Shown: positions 1-8,854, counted from the stretch's first letter. The stretch is 46,852 nt of DNA from GCA-2717185 sp964386465 (GCA_964386465.1 CAYLTU010000007.1:1-46852); one strand, 5' to 3'. Notes: generated by a model from the letters alone, not told the origin. Program-made: numbers and translations.

Positions 1-168
1 GATGGGGAGGGAATAACTCGTTGATATGGCTTGTTTTCCCTTCCCCCCTTGCGGGCTGAAATGTCCATCAAAGGCATTTTAGGGTTAGGATGGGGGGTGA
101 AACGATGCCGGTTGCAGTATTTCTCAGAGGTCTCAAGGAGAGGGAAAAGGCGCCGTGACGGAACCCGC

Positions 169-792
169 TTACCCCTGCGTCGCCGCCAGCGCGGCGATGA
201 GGCCCGAAACAACCTCGCCGGGGTTACTGGAGCGCATGACGGAGCCCATCACGGCGACGCCCGCGGCGCCCGCCGCGATGCAAGCGCCGGCGTTCTCCGC
301 CGTGACGCCGCCAAGCGCCAGAACAGGGATGGAAACCGACGCGACGATTGCCGCCAGGCCTTCGGCCTCTAGGGCGGGGCCGTAACCGGGCTTGCTGTCG
401 GTCGGGAAGACCGGACTCGCCGTGAGATAGTTCGCGCCTTCCGCGGACGCTATTCGAGCCTCGGCGACGGAATGGGCGGAGACACCGATCAAGGTCTCCG
501 GACCCATGACACGGCGGATGGTCGCGACCGGCTGACCTTGCGGCAAATGCACCGCCTTGACCTTGCAGATCGACGCCGCCGTGAAATCGTTATTGACCGA
601 AACCGTCGCGCCAAAATCCTTCGCGACCGCCACCGTCGCTTGCACGATCGGGCAGAGCTCCGCCGTCGCCAAATCCTTCTCGCGGACCATGATCCAGCGG
701 CAGCCGGCCTGCAACGCCTGCGCCATGACATCGGAAATGGGCAAAGCGGTGTTGTTCCGGTCCGTGATGACAAGCAGCGACGGCGCCGCCAT
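169..792 (-). CDS. thiE: Thiamine phosphate synthase-like protein (ThiE/TenI family)
   Basis: A 207-residue TIM-barrel protein of the ThiE/TenI family. ThiE joins the hydroxymethylpyrimidine diphosphate and thiazole phosphate halves to make thiamine phosphate in the cytoplasm. Visible family landmarks are TDR at residues 10-12, VREKDL at 36-41, VNND at 66-69, HLPQG at 82-86, GVSAHS at 103-108, the ALGGV loop at 159-163 and GVAVMGS at 178-184. Length is normal for ThiE. The ATG has an AGGGA ribosome site about nine bases upstream. No other thi gene and no TPP-riboswitch-like element is visible upstream, so it stands alone here. TenI (thiazole tautomerase) paralogues look alike, so the exact reaction is inferred. 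Confidence 0.85.
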   Translation of the reverse strand: MAAPSLLVITDRNNTALPISDVMAQALQAGCRWIMVREKDLATAELCPIVQATVAVAKDFGATVSVNNDFTAASICKVKAVHLPQGQPVATIRRVMGPETLIGVSAHSVAEARIASAEGANYLTASPVFPTDSKPGYGPALEAEGLAAIVASVSIPVLALGGVTAENAGACIAAGAAGVAVMGSVMRSSNPGEVVSGLIAALAATQG

Positions 793-1043
793 ACGTTAAT
801 ATCCCTTCGACTTCGGGCAATCCGTTTAACGTCGGCACTGTATCGGAAAATTTATGGAAGCGGAATCGAGCTTGGAATTTCGAACTTTCGCAAGCCGGTT
901 TGATCTATGTCAATTCATCCCAGACCGCGACCCATTACTGTCCGAGTTGTGAAGACGAGTGCACGTTGTGCCTCCCTTCCCCTCTGCTCCAAGATCGGGC
1001 CGTGTCACCCTCACGGCCCGATCGCTTGTGCGCCATCCGCCTT

Positions 1044-1523
1044 TTACTGGATCTTCCAGCTTCCGTCCGACTGGCGGCAAGCGGTGCCGTAGGCCTGCTC
1101 CGTGCGGCCGTTTACGGTCACCGTCTGTTGATATTCGCGGCAGTATGCGCCCGTTGACGTATCGCGCCCTTCGCGGACGGGCGTAATACTGCCCCGGTTA
1201 CCGCTGTCGGGATTGCGCCAGGCCACGGGTTGCCCGATCGGCGCAGTATGCGCACTTTGCGCCGCGCGTGCGGCTTGTATACGGTCCGCCCGGTCTAGCG
1301 AACGGCCAACCGAATTACCGATCAGCGCACCTCCGAGCGTACCGATCGCGACCGCCGCGAGCTTGCCGCGCCCGGAACCGATTTGCGAGCCGGCCAAGGC
1401 GCCGAGTCCCGCACCAAGCAACGTGCCGCCAGTTTGCTTCTGCCCGCCGGTCGCGCCGCAGGCCGACAACGCCACCGCAAGAAAAACGACGGAAAGGGTC
1501 CGTACTATCTTCGTCGTCGCCAT
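1044..1523 (-). CDS. Glycine-zipper outer-membrane lipoprotein (17 kDa surface antigen type)
   Basis: A 159-residue protein with a lipoprotein signal: basic start, hydrophobic stretch and a lipobox ending at Cys22 (LSAC), so it should be lipidated and placed in the envelope. Residues about 32-75 form a glycine zipper rich in G-x3-G spacing, typical of 2TM glycine-zipper (rickettsial 17 kDa antigen) proteins. The C-terminal half carries a small beta-rich domain with two cysteines (YCREYQ and TACRQ) and ends in the usual SDGSWKIQ-like tail. The combination matches the RT0821/Lpp0805 surface-protein family common in alphaproteobacteria. Molecular function is unknown; an envelope structural or stress role is inferred from the family. 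Confidence 0.85.
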   Translation of the reverse strand: MATTKIVRTLSVVFLAVALSACGATGGQKQTGGTLLGAGLGALAGSQIGSGRGKLAAVAIGTLGGALIGNSVGRSLDRADRIQAARAAQSAHTAPIGQPVAWRNPDSGNRGSITPVREGRDTSTGAYCREYQQTVTVNGRTEQAYGTACRQSDGSWKIQ

Positions 1524-1840
1524 AACATGCTCCTCGTTTCAATCAAAACCATCGCGCTCGTTATGAAACGGCTAGGCATTCTTCCAACTTTGCCGGCGCC
1601 GTTTGTGTAATTTTTACCATATTATTTAGTTGCATTTTTAATGTCAATATATTATATAATCAGTGACGGCGATCACACCGAGGGCCAATATTTTGTTGTT
1701 TTCCGTATATTTCAGCAACGCTGAGCACCGACGGAAATTCCACCCGCTTGCACCTTTCGGGAATCGCGTGTAGGTATCATGAAAATTAAATGCAAATTCG
1801 GTAGAAAATTAATTCTGTTTTCGCAGAAGGCGAGGAACGC
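1524..1840. other. AT-rich divergent intergenic region
   Basis: This 317-base gap lies between the divergent lipoprotein and winged-helix genes. It contains no ORF with coding character. Positions about 1610-1665 are clearly AT-rich against a GC-rich background and hold promoter-like sequence. The rest shows nothing I recognise. Confidence 0.6.
1630..1660 (+). promoter_or_regulatory. Candidate sigma-70-like promoter
   Basis: TTGCAT at 1630-1635 and a perfect TATAAT at 1655-1660 are separated by 19 bases, two more than ideal. It would give a leader of roughly 175 bases for the gene starting at 1841. The TATAAT lies in an AT-rich tract, so chance occurrence is possible. Confidence 0.3.
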
Positions 1841-2251
1841 ATGGCGCTGAAGTACAACAATGCGCAGCACAAACATTATCTGGAAATGATTGACGGGGTC
1901 GGCCAGCGCTGGGTGGAAGTCTTCGAAGGCAATACGGAATTTTACTCGGCCGCCTACTGGGACCTGTTGACCAATATCTGGCGCGCCGACGGCGCGGTCC
2001 GCAAAACGGACGCCCTGCGCTACATGACGGCGATCAAGAGCGCCCACACCGCCAGCAAGTATGTCGACCACTCCATAAGGGAAGGCATTCTGGTCGAATC
2101 CGACAATCCCGACGACGCGCGTTCGAAGCTTCTCGTCCTTTCGGACGACATGCGCGAGCGACTAGATAGTTTTTTCGATTCGGCGGTCGGCCGGGTGCGC
2201 CGCGCAACCCGAGCGATCGACGAGAAGGGCCCGTCGCCTGAAGACCCCTAA
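1841..2251 (+). CDS. Winged-helix (MarR-like) DNA-binding protein
   Basis: A 136-residue protein with the layout of a small MarR-type winged-helix protein: an N-terminal helix (residues 8-30), a helical middle where the recognition region is expected (about 50-78), then a beta-wing-like segment (ILVESDNPDDARSKLLVLSDDMRERLD) typical of MarR wings, followed by a C-terminal helix. A conserved-looking pattern of the wing is the acidic D-D-x-R-S-K-L turn, as in many alphaproteobacterial winged-helix proteins. No ligand can be deduced. The next gene starts 64 bases downstream on the same strand, so it could regulate the CoA-transferase, but that is inference. Confidence 0.65.
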   Translation: MALKYNNAQHKHYLEMIDGVGQRWVEVFEGNTEFYSAAYWDLLTNIWRADGAVRKTDALRYMTAIKSAHTASKYVDHSIREGILVESDNPDDARSKLLVLSDDMRERLDSFFDSAVGRVRRATRAIDEKGPSPEDP

Positions 2252-2315
2252 GCGCGTGATACGCCGGCCAATCTGGGCTTTAATGCCAGCGCCGTAACAT
2301 TCCAGGACCTAAATC

Positions 2316-3536
2316 ATGACGGGAATCGTGAAGGGACTTCGGCTCGTCGAAGTCTCGGCCTTCATCGCCGCGCCCTATGCCGGCCTGACCTTGGCGCAGA
2401 TGGGCGCCGACGTGATCCGCATCGACCCGGTCGGCGGCGGCCTCGATTACCGGCGTTGGCCGGTCACGCGCGATAACAGGAGCCTCTACTGGGCCGGGTT
2501 GAACAAGGGCAAACGGTCGATCATGCTGAATGTCCGCGATCCGGAAGGCCGGGAACTGGCGCATGCGCTGATGACCAAGCCAGGACCGGATGCGGGTATC
2601 GTGCTGACGAACCTGCCGGCGCGCGGCTGGCTCGACTACGCCGGACTGAAGGCGAAACGCGACGACCTGATCATGCTCGGCATCACCGGCAACCGGGACG
2701 GTTCGGTCGCGCTCGACTACACGGTCAACGCCGCCGCCGGCTTTCCGCAAGTGACCGGGCCTGAGGGATATGCGGGGCCGGTCAACCATGTAATGCCGGT
2801 CTGGGACGTCGTCGCCGGGCTGGCCGCCGTAAATGGTATCCTCGCCGCGGAAAGACAGCGCCGCGAGACCGGCAAAGGGCAATTCATCGGCCTCGCGCTG
2901 GCCGACACCGCCTTCTCGACGCTAAGCCACCTCGGCTATGTCGGTGAAGTGCAAGTCAACAATGACGACCGGCCCGGCACGGGCAACCAGGTGTACGGCA
3001 CATTCGGCCGCGATTTCGCCACATCGGACGGCCGGCGCGTGATGATCACCGCTTTCACCCCGCGGCATTGGCAGGCCTTGCAGAAGGCGACGGGAACCGA
3101 AGACGCCATCAAATCGCTTGAGGACGAACTCGGCCTCGACCTCGCCAAAGAGGAAGCCCGTTGGGAGGCCCGCGACCGAATCATAGCCATCCTCGAGCCC
3201 TGGTTCTCGAGCCACAGCCAGGACGAGGCGCGGACGGCGCTCGACGAGGCCGGCGCCTGCTGGGGCCCGTACCAATCCTTCACGCAAGCGGTACGGGAAG
3301 ACAGCCGGATATCTACCGAGAACCCGATGTTTCAAGAAATCGATCAGCCGGGCATTGGCAATTATCTCGCCGCGGGCCCAATGCTGGACTTCAGCGCGGC
3401 ACCGCGAACGCCCGTAACTCCCGCACCGCTGCTGGGCGGCAATACGGATGAAATTCTCTCTGGTGAACTGGGCCTGGGCGACGGCGAGATCGGCAGGCTG
3501 CACGACACCGGCATCATCGCCGGCGCCATGGCGTAG
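2316..3536 (+). CDS. Class III CoA-transferase (CaiB/BaiF), 2-methylfumaryl-CoA isomerase-like
   Basis: A 406-residue class III CoA-transferase. The N-terminus has the family fold signature (EVSAFIAAPYAGLTLAQMGADVIRID in shorter pieces), followed by the LNKGKRS loop near residue 67. The catalytic aspartate is expected in the ALADTAF segment near residue 197. The stretches around GFPQVTGP, NHVMPVWD and GNQVYGTFGRDF are what I associate with the 2-methylfumaryl-CoA isomerase (mesaconyl-CoA C1-C4 transferase) branch rather than formyl-CoA or carnitine transferases. That enzyme moves CoA within one molecule in the 3-hydroxypropionate bicycle and related propionate assimilation. No other bicycle genes are nearby, so substrate is inferred. 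The start has an AGGA site eight bases upstream. Confidence 0.8.
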   Translation: MTGIVKGLRLVEVSAFIAAPYAGLTLAQMGADVIRIDPVGGGLDYRRWPVTRDNRSLYWAGLNKGKRSIMLNVRDPEGRELAHALMTKPGPDAGIVLTNLPARGWLDYAGLKAKRDDLIMLGITGNRDGSVALDYTVNAAAGFPQVTGPEGYAGPVNHVMPVWDVVAGLAAVNGILAAERQRRETGKGQFIGLALADTAFSTLSHLGYVGEVQVNNDDRPGTGNQVYGTFGRDFATSDGRRVMITAFTPRHWQALQKATGTEDAIKSLEDELGLDLAKEEARWEARDRIIAILEPWFSSHSQDEARTALDEAGACWGPYQSFTQAVREDSRISTENPMFQEIDQPGIGNYLAAGPMLDFSAAPRTPVTPAPLLGGNTDEILSGELGLGDGEIGRLHDTGIIAGAMA

Positions 3537-3552
3537 CCGTAATTTTCCGGTA

Positions 3553-4401
3553 TCAGCTGCCGGCTTTCAGCGCATCCCAGTATTTCTTGTTCACGCCGTC
3601 AATCAACCCGTCATGCATCACGCCGAGGCAGGCGCGATAGCTGTAGCGTGAATCGTAACGCTTGATGATCGCGTGATCCGTCACGCTCCGGCAGGCGAAA
3701 AACGCATCCTTCGCGTGGGCCAGCGCAGTCCGAGAGACCGGGCGGCGTATCGCCCTATCCCGCGCGGCCTGGCGTTCGGCTTCGTTCGAGGCCCTGTCGC
3801 GCGGCAAAGTGTTTATCGCGGTCCGTACCATCCGTGCGCCGGTAAGCTCATCGCCATGCTTGGCGAGAACGCGTTCAGCGGTGCCGCGCTGCATCGTCTT
3901 CGCCACTTCAACGTCGGAACGTGTTTGCGGGTTCGGATCGCCCCGGTCCGCGTCGGGGAACAGCAGGATATTGCCCGTCACGCGAACGGCCAGCGCGGTC
4001 AGTCCGTGCTGGTGCATGACCGCTTCATCCACACTCAAGGTAACGGCATAATGGTCGCGTTCCGCATTGATCTTCAAAAGCCTCGCGGCCGGCAATATCG
4101 TCTCGCGGCCGACTGTATCCGTCCCGACCAGGGTCATCGTGTCTTCGACGCGCGTGCTGCGCGCGCCACGGATATCGGCCTCGCTCGTGCGGACGCTGTA
4201 ACTCTTGCCGCGCCGGGGATTGCCGCGGTCCGGTTGCAAACAGATCGCGGCCACTTCGGTTGAGCAAACCCCGTTTTCGCAGGTCAGCGGCATTTCATCG
4301 GACGGCGTCACGACCATCAACACTTGCGGCGCCGCGGCCGTCGCACCGATATACCCGATCGCACCCAAAATTGACGTAACGGCGAAGACTCCAAGACGCA
4401 T
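3553..4401 (-). CDS. Exported protein of unknown function
   Basis: I do not recognise this 282-residue protein. I choose the ATG at 4401 because a GGGGAG ribosome site lies just upstream and the protein then begins with a typical signal peptide (MRLGVFAVTSILGAIG, cleavage likely after ATAAA near residue 25). A longer ORF opens at 4461 but would bury the signal. The mature part has four early cysteines (CENGVCSTE and ICLQPD, then one in FFACRSV) suited to periplasmic disulfides, and a basic, Arg-rich C-terminal half. It is convergent with the CoA-transferase, 16 bases apart, and divergent from the dehydrogenase at 4563. Function cannot be assigned. Confidence 0.7.
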   Translation of the reverse strand: MRLGVFAVTSILGAIGYIGATAAAPQVLMVVTPSDEMPLTCENGVCSTEVAAICLQPDRGNPRRGKSYSVRTSEADIRGARSTRVEDTMTLVGTDTVGRETILPAARLLKINAERDHYAVTLSVDEAVMHQHGLTALAVRVTGNILLFPDADRGDPNPQTRSDVEVAKTMQRGTAERVLAKHGDELTGARMVRTAINTLPRDRASNEAERQAARDRAIRRPVSRTALAHAKDAFFACRSVTDHAIIKRYDSRYSYRACLGVMHDGLIDGVNKKYWDALKAGS

Positions 4402-4471
4402 GTCCTTACTCCCCAGTTCGTTCGTCCGAACTTCATCATAGTTGAATTGCGCGCAACGCAAAATAACAGTC

Positions 4472-4488
4472 GAGTGAGCATGTCACTC
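4472..4488. promoter_or_regulatory. Inverted repeat in divergent promoter region
   Basis: GAGTGA and TCACTC flank a five-base centre (GCATG), a perfect 6-bp inverted repeat between two divergent genes. It could be an operator for either gene. No cognate regulator is identified. Confidence 0.3.
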
Positions 4489-4562
4489 CGGAAAAGGCCA
4501 AATAGCGGTTAATCGCGCCGCGGAAACTTTGTATGGTCCGGCAAAATCCGGGAGCAAGCACA

Positions 4563-5564
4563 ATGATATCGAAAAAGCGCCGCTGGGTTGCGGTGACCGC
4601 GACGGACGACTTTCCCGTCTCCATGAAACCGGTCCGCGAGGCGTTGCGCGGAATCGCACCCGTGCGCACCATTCCGCTGCCCTTCAGCCCGATCACCGCC
4701 GCGGAAGAAACAAAATTCGCGAAGCTGCTCCAAGGGGCCGCGGGCATGCTGCTGCGCCCCGGCTACATCACGCCGACCTTGCTGGATCTATTGCCCGACC
4801 TGAAGATCATCGCGATGCATGGCGTGGGTGTCGATCAGATCGACGTCGAAGCCTGCACCGAACGGGGCGTCCTGGTGACGAACGCACCGGGCGCGAACGC
4901 GGACTCGGTCGCCGAACTGACACTGGGCCTGATGATCGGTATCGCCCGTCAGGTCCCGCAAAGCGCCTGGCGGGTTCACAACGAAAAGGTTTGGGGCGAG
5001 GCCCGGCATACCGGCAGCGAGTTGCGCGGCAAGACGCTCGGGCTCGTCGCGGTCGGTCAGATCGGGCGGCGCGTCGCGCATTTATGCAAGGCTTTCGGCA
5101 TGAAAGTCTGTGGATACGATCCGGGTCTCACCGCGAAGGACATTCGCGCGCAGGGCGTACGGCCGGTGAAACTGGATGCCCTGCTGGCTGGGTCCGACTA
5201 CGTCTCGCTGCACGCGCCGCTCACGCCGGCAACGCACCACCTGATCGACCGCAAAGCGATCGCGAAAATGAAGAAGGGCGCCATCCTGATCAATGCCGCA
5301 CGCGGCCCGCTTGTCGACGAAAATGCGTTGGCGCGCGCCTTGAAGAGCGGTCGGCTTGGCGGCGCGGCGCTTGATGTTCTAGAAGGCGAACCGCCGGATC
5401 CGAAGAGCCCGATCTTCGACGCGCCCAACATCCTGCTGACGCCGCATATGGCCGGTTCCACCGATGAGTGCCTGGACCGGATCGCCGGCACCGCGGCAAT
5501 GGATATCGGCCGCTTTCTGCAAAGCAAGCGCCCTAAATACCGGGTCAATCGTCCTCGGCGGTAA
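4563..5564 (+). CDS. D-isomer-specific 2-hydroxyacid dehydrogenase (phosphoglycerate dehydrogenase-like)
   Basis: A 333-residue NAD(P)-dependent D-2-hydroxyacid dehydrogenase, which reduces 2-oxoacids or oxidises D-2-hydroxyacids. The nucleotide-binding stretch VAVGQIGRRVA is near residue 158 (the first glycine of GxGxxG is replaced by alanine). The catalytic arginine is in NAARGPLVDE, the glutamate in DVLEGEPP and the histidine in LTPHMAGS. There is no ACT domain, so it is a short-form dehydrogenase rather than a classical SerA. I take the ATG at 4563 because GGGAG lies eight bases upstream; an upstream ATG at 4533 lacks such a site. It is followed 37 bases later by two M20 peptidase genes in the same direction, suggesting one transcription unit. 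Confidence 0.88.
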   Translation: MISKKRRWVAVTATDDFPVSMKPVREALRGIAPVRTIPLPFSPITAAEETKFAKLLQGAAGMLLRPGYITPTLLDLLPDLKIIAMHGVGVDQIDVEACTERGVLVTNAPGANADSVAELTLGLMIGIARQVPQSAWRVHNEKVWGEARHTGSELRGKTLGLVAVGQIGRRVAHLCKAFGMKVCGYDPGLTAKDIRAQGVRPVKLDALLAGSDYVSLHAPLTPATHHLIDRKAIAKMKKGAILINAARGPLVDENALARALKSGRLGGAALDVLEGEPPDPKSPIFDAPNILLTPHMAGSTDECLDRIAGTAAMDIGRFLQSKRPKYRVNRPRR

Positions 5565-5601
5565 ACGGGCGGCGCAAACAACGACGCTGATAGGAATATC
5601 G

Positions 5602-6747
5602 ATGACCGAAAAGGCTTCCAATTCACCGCAGGTCGATCCCGAGGAGATCCTCGAGGGAATCCGGAGCTGGGTGGAGATCGAGACTCCATCCTATAACGGA
5701 GCCGCGGTCAACGAACTGGTCGACAAGGTCGAAACGGATATGCGGGCGATCGGCGCGGAAATCGACCGTACGCCCGGCCGCGACGGTTTTGGCGATATCC
5801 TGATGACGCGGACACCTTGGGGCGACGACGAGCCGGGCATCCTCGTCCTAAGCCATGTCGACACCGTCCACCCCATCGGCATGAAGGACGACATCCTGCG
5901 CTGGCGCCGCGAAGGCGACAGCGTGTTCGGCCCTGGCATCTATGACATGAAGTCGGGCGCCTATCTCGCCTATTACGCCTACCGCCATCTGGTCCGGCAG
6001 GGCAGACGGACACCGTTGCCGATAACATTCCTCTACGTACCCGAAGAGGAGATCGGCAGCCCCACATCGCGTGCGACGATCGAGGCGACCGCGAAGCGCA
6101 ACAAGTATGTGCCGGTGACGGAACCGGCGCGCGAAGGCGGCAAAATCGTCACCGCGCGCAAGGGGGTCGCGCATTTCTACATCACGGCCACCGGCGTCTC
6201 CTCTCATGCCGGTTCGCGGCACGAGGACGGCCGCAACGCGATCCACGAAATCGCCCATCAGATCCTGCAGATTCAGGCGATGACCGACTACGAACGCGGC
6301 GTGACGACGAGTGTCGGTCTGATCGAAGGCGGCACGGGCATCAACGTCGTACCGGATTTGTGCAAGATGGAGGTCGACATGCGGTTGCCCGACCCGGAAG
6401 CGGCGGAAGAATTCGTTGCCAAGATATTCGATCTGAAATCGCTGAACCCGGACGTCAAATTGAAGATTGAGGGCGGCCTAAACAGGCCCCCCTTCGAAAA
6501 GGACGAAGGCATCACGACGCTGTTCGAACACGCCAAGAAAATCTGCGCGGAGATCGGCTTCGAACTGGATGACCTAAAGACGGGCGGTGTCAGCGACGGC
6601 AACTTCACGGCCGCTCTCGGCATCCCGACACTGGATGGGCTCGGCGCCGATGGCAAGGGCGGGCATGCGCTTCACGAACAAATCTACTATTCATCCCTGG
6701 AGCCGCGCGCCAAGATGTGGATCCGGCTGCTCGAGACCCTGGAATAA
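5602..6747 (+). CDS. M20 family zinc metallopeptidase (CPG2-like), copy 1
   Basis: A 381-residue M20 peptidase or amidohydrolase. Zinc ligands and catalytic residues are visible: H85 in LSHVDTVHP with the assisting D87, bridging D115 in GIYDMKSG, the base and ligand in VPEEEIGS (residues 147-153), E174 and a late histidine near 355 (GGHALHEQIY). The dimerisation lid follows a SHAG-type motif. The ATG at 5602 has AGGA just upstream and matches the N-terminus of the second copy, whereas longer upstream readings do not. The next gene, 30 bases on, encodes a close paralogue. Glutamate carboxypeptidase-type cleavage is the family default; the substrate is unknown. Confidence 0.88.
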   Translation: MTEKASNSPQVDPEEILEGIRSWVEIETPSYNGAAVNELVDKVETDMRAIGAEIDRTPGRDGFGDILMTRTPWGDDEPGILVLSHVDTVHPIGMKDDILRWRREGDSVFGPGIYDMKSGAYLAYYAYRHLVRQGRRTPLPITFLYVPEEEIGSPTSRATIEATAKRNKYVPVTEPAREGGKIVTARKGVAHFYITATGVSSHAGSRHEDGRNAIHEIAHQILQIQAMTDYERGVTTSVGLIEGGTGINVVPDLCKMEVDMRLPDPEAAEEFVAKIFDLKSLNPDVKLKIEGGLNRPPFEKDEGITTLFEHAKKICAEIGFELDDLKTGGVSDGNFTAALGIPTLDGLGADGKGGHALHEQIYYSSLEPRAKMWIRLLETLE

Positions 6748-6777
6748 CCGTAACAAACGAGAAAGACGAAAACCCTT

Positions 6778-7923
6778 ATGGCGGACCAAACCAATAACCG
6801 GCCCGAAGTCGATCCAGACGAAATACTCGAAGGCATAAAGACCTGGGTCGATATCGAGTCGCCTTCGAACGATCGCGAGGCCGTCAATCGGATGGTCGAC
6901 AGGGTCGAGACCGACATGCGCGCGATCGGCGCGGATATCGACCGCACGCCCGGCCGCGAAGGCTACGGCGACATCCTGACGGCGCGCACGCCGTGGGGCG
7001 GCGACGGTCCCGGCATTCTCGTATTAAGCCATACGGACACCGTTCATCCGATAGGCATGCTGGACGACATCCTGCGTTGGCGCCGCGAGGGCGACAGCGT
7101 GTTCGGCCCAGGCATCTACGACATGAAATCGGGCGCCTACATGGCCTACTACGCCTATCGGCATCTCGTACGGCAGGGCAAACAGACGCCGCTGCCGATC
7201 ACGTTCATGTTCGTACCGGAGGAAGAAGTCGGCAGCCCGACGTCACAGGCGGCGATCGAGGCCGCGGCCCGGGCCAGCAAATACGCCCTGGTGGCGGAAC
7301 CGGCGCGCGAAGGCGGCAAGATCGTCACCGGCCGCCGCGGCTCCGCCCGTTTCAAGATCACGGTGACCGGTGTTCCCGCCCATTCCGGCCTTCGACCTCA
7401 GGATGGCCGCAGCGCGATCAAGGAGATGGCCCAGCACATCCTGTGGATCGAGGGCCTGACCGACTACGAGCGCAACGTCACGACAAATGTCGGCCTGATC
7501 TCGGGCGGCACCGGCACCAATGTCGTGCCAAGCGAATGCGTCGTCGAAGTCGATATGCGCCTGCCGGACATGGCGGCGGTCGAAGAGTTCGTGCAACCGG
7601 TTCTGGATCTCAAGAATATCGATCCCGATTGTACGGTAACGGTCGAAGGCGGCCTGAACCGCCCGCCTTATATCAAGAACGACGGCATCACGTCCCTGTA
7701 CGAGCATGCCAAGGATTTAGCCGAGGAAATCGGCTTCGAGCTGCAAGACATTTACACCGGCGGCGGCAGCGACGGAAATTTCACGGCCGCGCTCGGCGTG
7801 CCGACCCTGGACGGCCTGGGCGCCGACGGCAAGGGCGCGCATACGCACGACGAACAGATCTACTTCTCGTCGTTGGAACAACGCACGGCGTTATGGATCC
7901 GGCTGTTCGAAACGCTGGAATAG
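6778..7923 (+). CDS. M20 family zinc metallopeptidase (CPG2-like), copy 2
   Basis: A second 381-residue M20 peptidase, collinear with the preceding one and by eye about three quarters identical. All metal-binding and catalytic positions are kept (LSHTDTVHP, GIYDMKSG, VPEEEVGS, VAEPAREGG), but the late histidine motif reads GAHTHDEQIY instead of GGHALHEQIY and the lid motif is AHSGLRPQDG rather than SHAGSRHEDG. These are the places where specificity may have moved after duplication. It is 30 bases downstream of copy 1 and ends two bases before the convergent haloacid dehalogenase-like gene. Confidence 0.88.
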   Translation: MADQTNNRPEVDPDEILEGIKTWVDIESPSNDREAVNRMVDRVETDMRAIGADIDRTPGREGYGDILTARTPWGGDGPGILVLSHTDTVHPIGMLDDILRWRREGDSVFGPGIYDMKSGAYMAYYAYRHLVRQGKQTPLPITFMFVPEEEVGSPTSQAAIEAAARASKYALVAEPAREGGKIVTGRRGSARFKITVTGVPAHSGLRPQDGRSAIKEMAQHILWIEGLTDYERNVTTNVGLISGGTGTNVVPSECVVEVDMRLPDMAAVEEFVQPVLDLKNIDPDCTVTVEGGLNRPPYIKNDGITSLYEHAKDLAEEIGFELQDIYTGGGSDGNFTAALGVPTLDGLGADGKGAHTHDEQIYFSSLEQRTALWIRLFETLE

Positions 7924-7925
7924 AC

Positions 7926-8642
7926 CTAATCACACCCAAGTTGGTCCGCGAGATCCATGAAGTCATTCGCGATGTAGTCGAAGTCGTGCTCGGCGCGCAC
8001 GTCCTTGGTCTGACCGGGACCGTATTCCGTCGGCCGGGACACGAAGGCGGTGCCGAGGCCGCAGGCGCGCGCCGCCAGCAAATCGCCATTGTGCGCCGCC
8101 GTCATCAGTACCTGTTCAGGCCGCAATCCAAGCCGGTCGCACGCCTCGGTATAGGCCGCGGGCACCGGTTTGTAATGTCCGACGACCTCGGCGCCGAGTA
8201 TCGCGTCCCAAGGAAGGCCGGCGCGCTTCGCCATGTTGACCATCAAGGCGATATTGCCGTTCGACTGTGTCGCGATGATGAAATTCGATTTCAACCGCGT
8301 CAGCCCGGCGACCGCGTCGGGCCATGGGTCCAATCGGTGCCAGGCGAAGTTGAAATCGTCGATCTCCGCCTCGCCAAGCCCCGTGATACCCGTCCGCTCG
8401 AGCATTTCCAGCAGGTTCTCCCGGTGCAGGACGTCCAGTTTGACGAAACCTCGCTCTCCGTCTCGGATACGCGCCATCGCCGGGTCGTACAGGGAGCGCC
8501 AGCCATCGGCGAAAGCCGCCCAATCGACGTCTAGCCCTTTGCGAACGGCCAACGCCTCGCCTTCGCGAATGATGCTGCTGCGCCAGTCGACGACCGTGCC
8601 GAATACATCGAATATCAACGCCTTAATATCGTTGTCCGGCAT
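7926..8642 (-). CDS. Haloacid dehalogenase type II-like HAD hydrolase
   Basis: A 238-residue HAD-superfamily protein. Motif I is FDVFGTVVDWR, with the nucleophilic aspartate at about residue 11; motif II contains TQSNGN; the lysine is in HYKPVP; and the final acidic motif is AAHNGDLLAAR, the pattern usual in proteins annotated as (S)-2-haloacid dehalogenases. That reaction replaces a 2-halogen on a short carboxylic acid with hydroxyl. I place the start at 8642, where GAGAGGG precedes the ATG; a longer reading from 8672 has no comparable site. The classical dehalogenase tryptophan pair is not evident, so a phosphatase or other hydrolase role remains possible. Confidence 0.75.
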   Translation of the reverse strand: MPDNDIKALIFDVFGTVVDWRSSIIREGEALAVRKGLDVDWAAFADGWRSLYDPAMARIRDGERGFVKLDVLHRENLLEMLERTGITGLGEAEIDDFNFAWHRLDPWPDAVAGLTRLKSNFIIATQSNGNIALMVNMAKRAGLPWDAILGAEVVGHYKPVPAAYTEACDRLGLRPEQVLMTAAHNGDLLAARACGLGTAFVSRPTEYGPGQTKDVRAEHDFDYIANDFMDLADQLGCD

Positions 8643-8754
8643 GTCACCCTCTCGGAAATTTTCACAAGACATGCACTATAGACGACGCGGGTACGGCGTG
8701 AAGCGCACAGTCTTCGGCTGGCGATCACGGGAATTTGACGAAACAAAGGGGAAT

Positions 8755-8780
8755 GTTACTGGAGAGTAACCGCGGGTAAC
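8755..8780 (+). promoter_or_regulatory. Inverted and direct GTAAC elements upstream of the Cys-repeat gene
   Basis: GTTACT at 8755-8760 and AGTAAC at 8765-8770 form a 6-bp inverted repeat, and GTAAC recurs at 8776-8780. GTAACC at 8766-8771 looks like the -35 element of some ECF sigma factors, but I do not find a convincing matching -10. It lies about 85 bases before the start codon at 8855. Confidence 0.3.
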
Positions 8781-8854
8781 TGTCTAATAACACGGTGAAA
8801 TCAGACGCGGTCCGGGCAAACTGGTCGCATGAAAATTGAAGACAGGAGAACGTC

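Noticed and set aside
1..168. Pyrimidine-rich start of the window as an Rho-independent terminator or repeat
   Set aside because: No clear stem and U-tract, and no repeat partner within the window.
793..1043. Possible TPP riboswitch upstream of the thiamine phosphate synthase-like gene
   Set aside because: I find no CTGAGA-type pairing or ACCTGA element in the leader region.
4533..4562. Upstream start for the D-2-hydroxyacid dehydrogenase
   Set aside because: The extra ten residues have no ribosome site, and the ATG at 4563 fits the family start.
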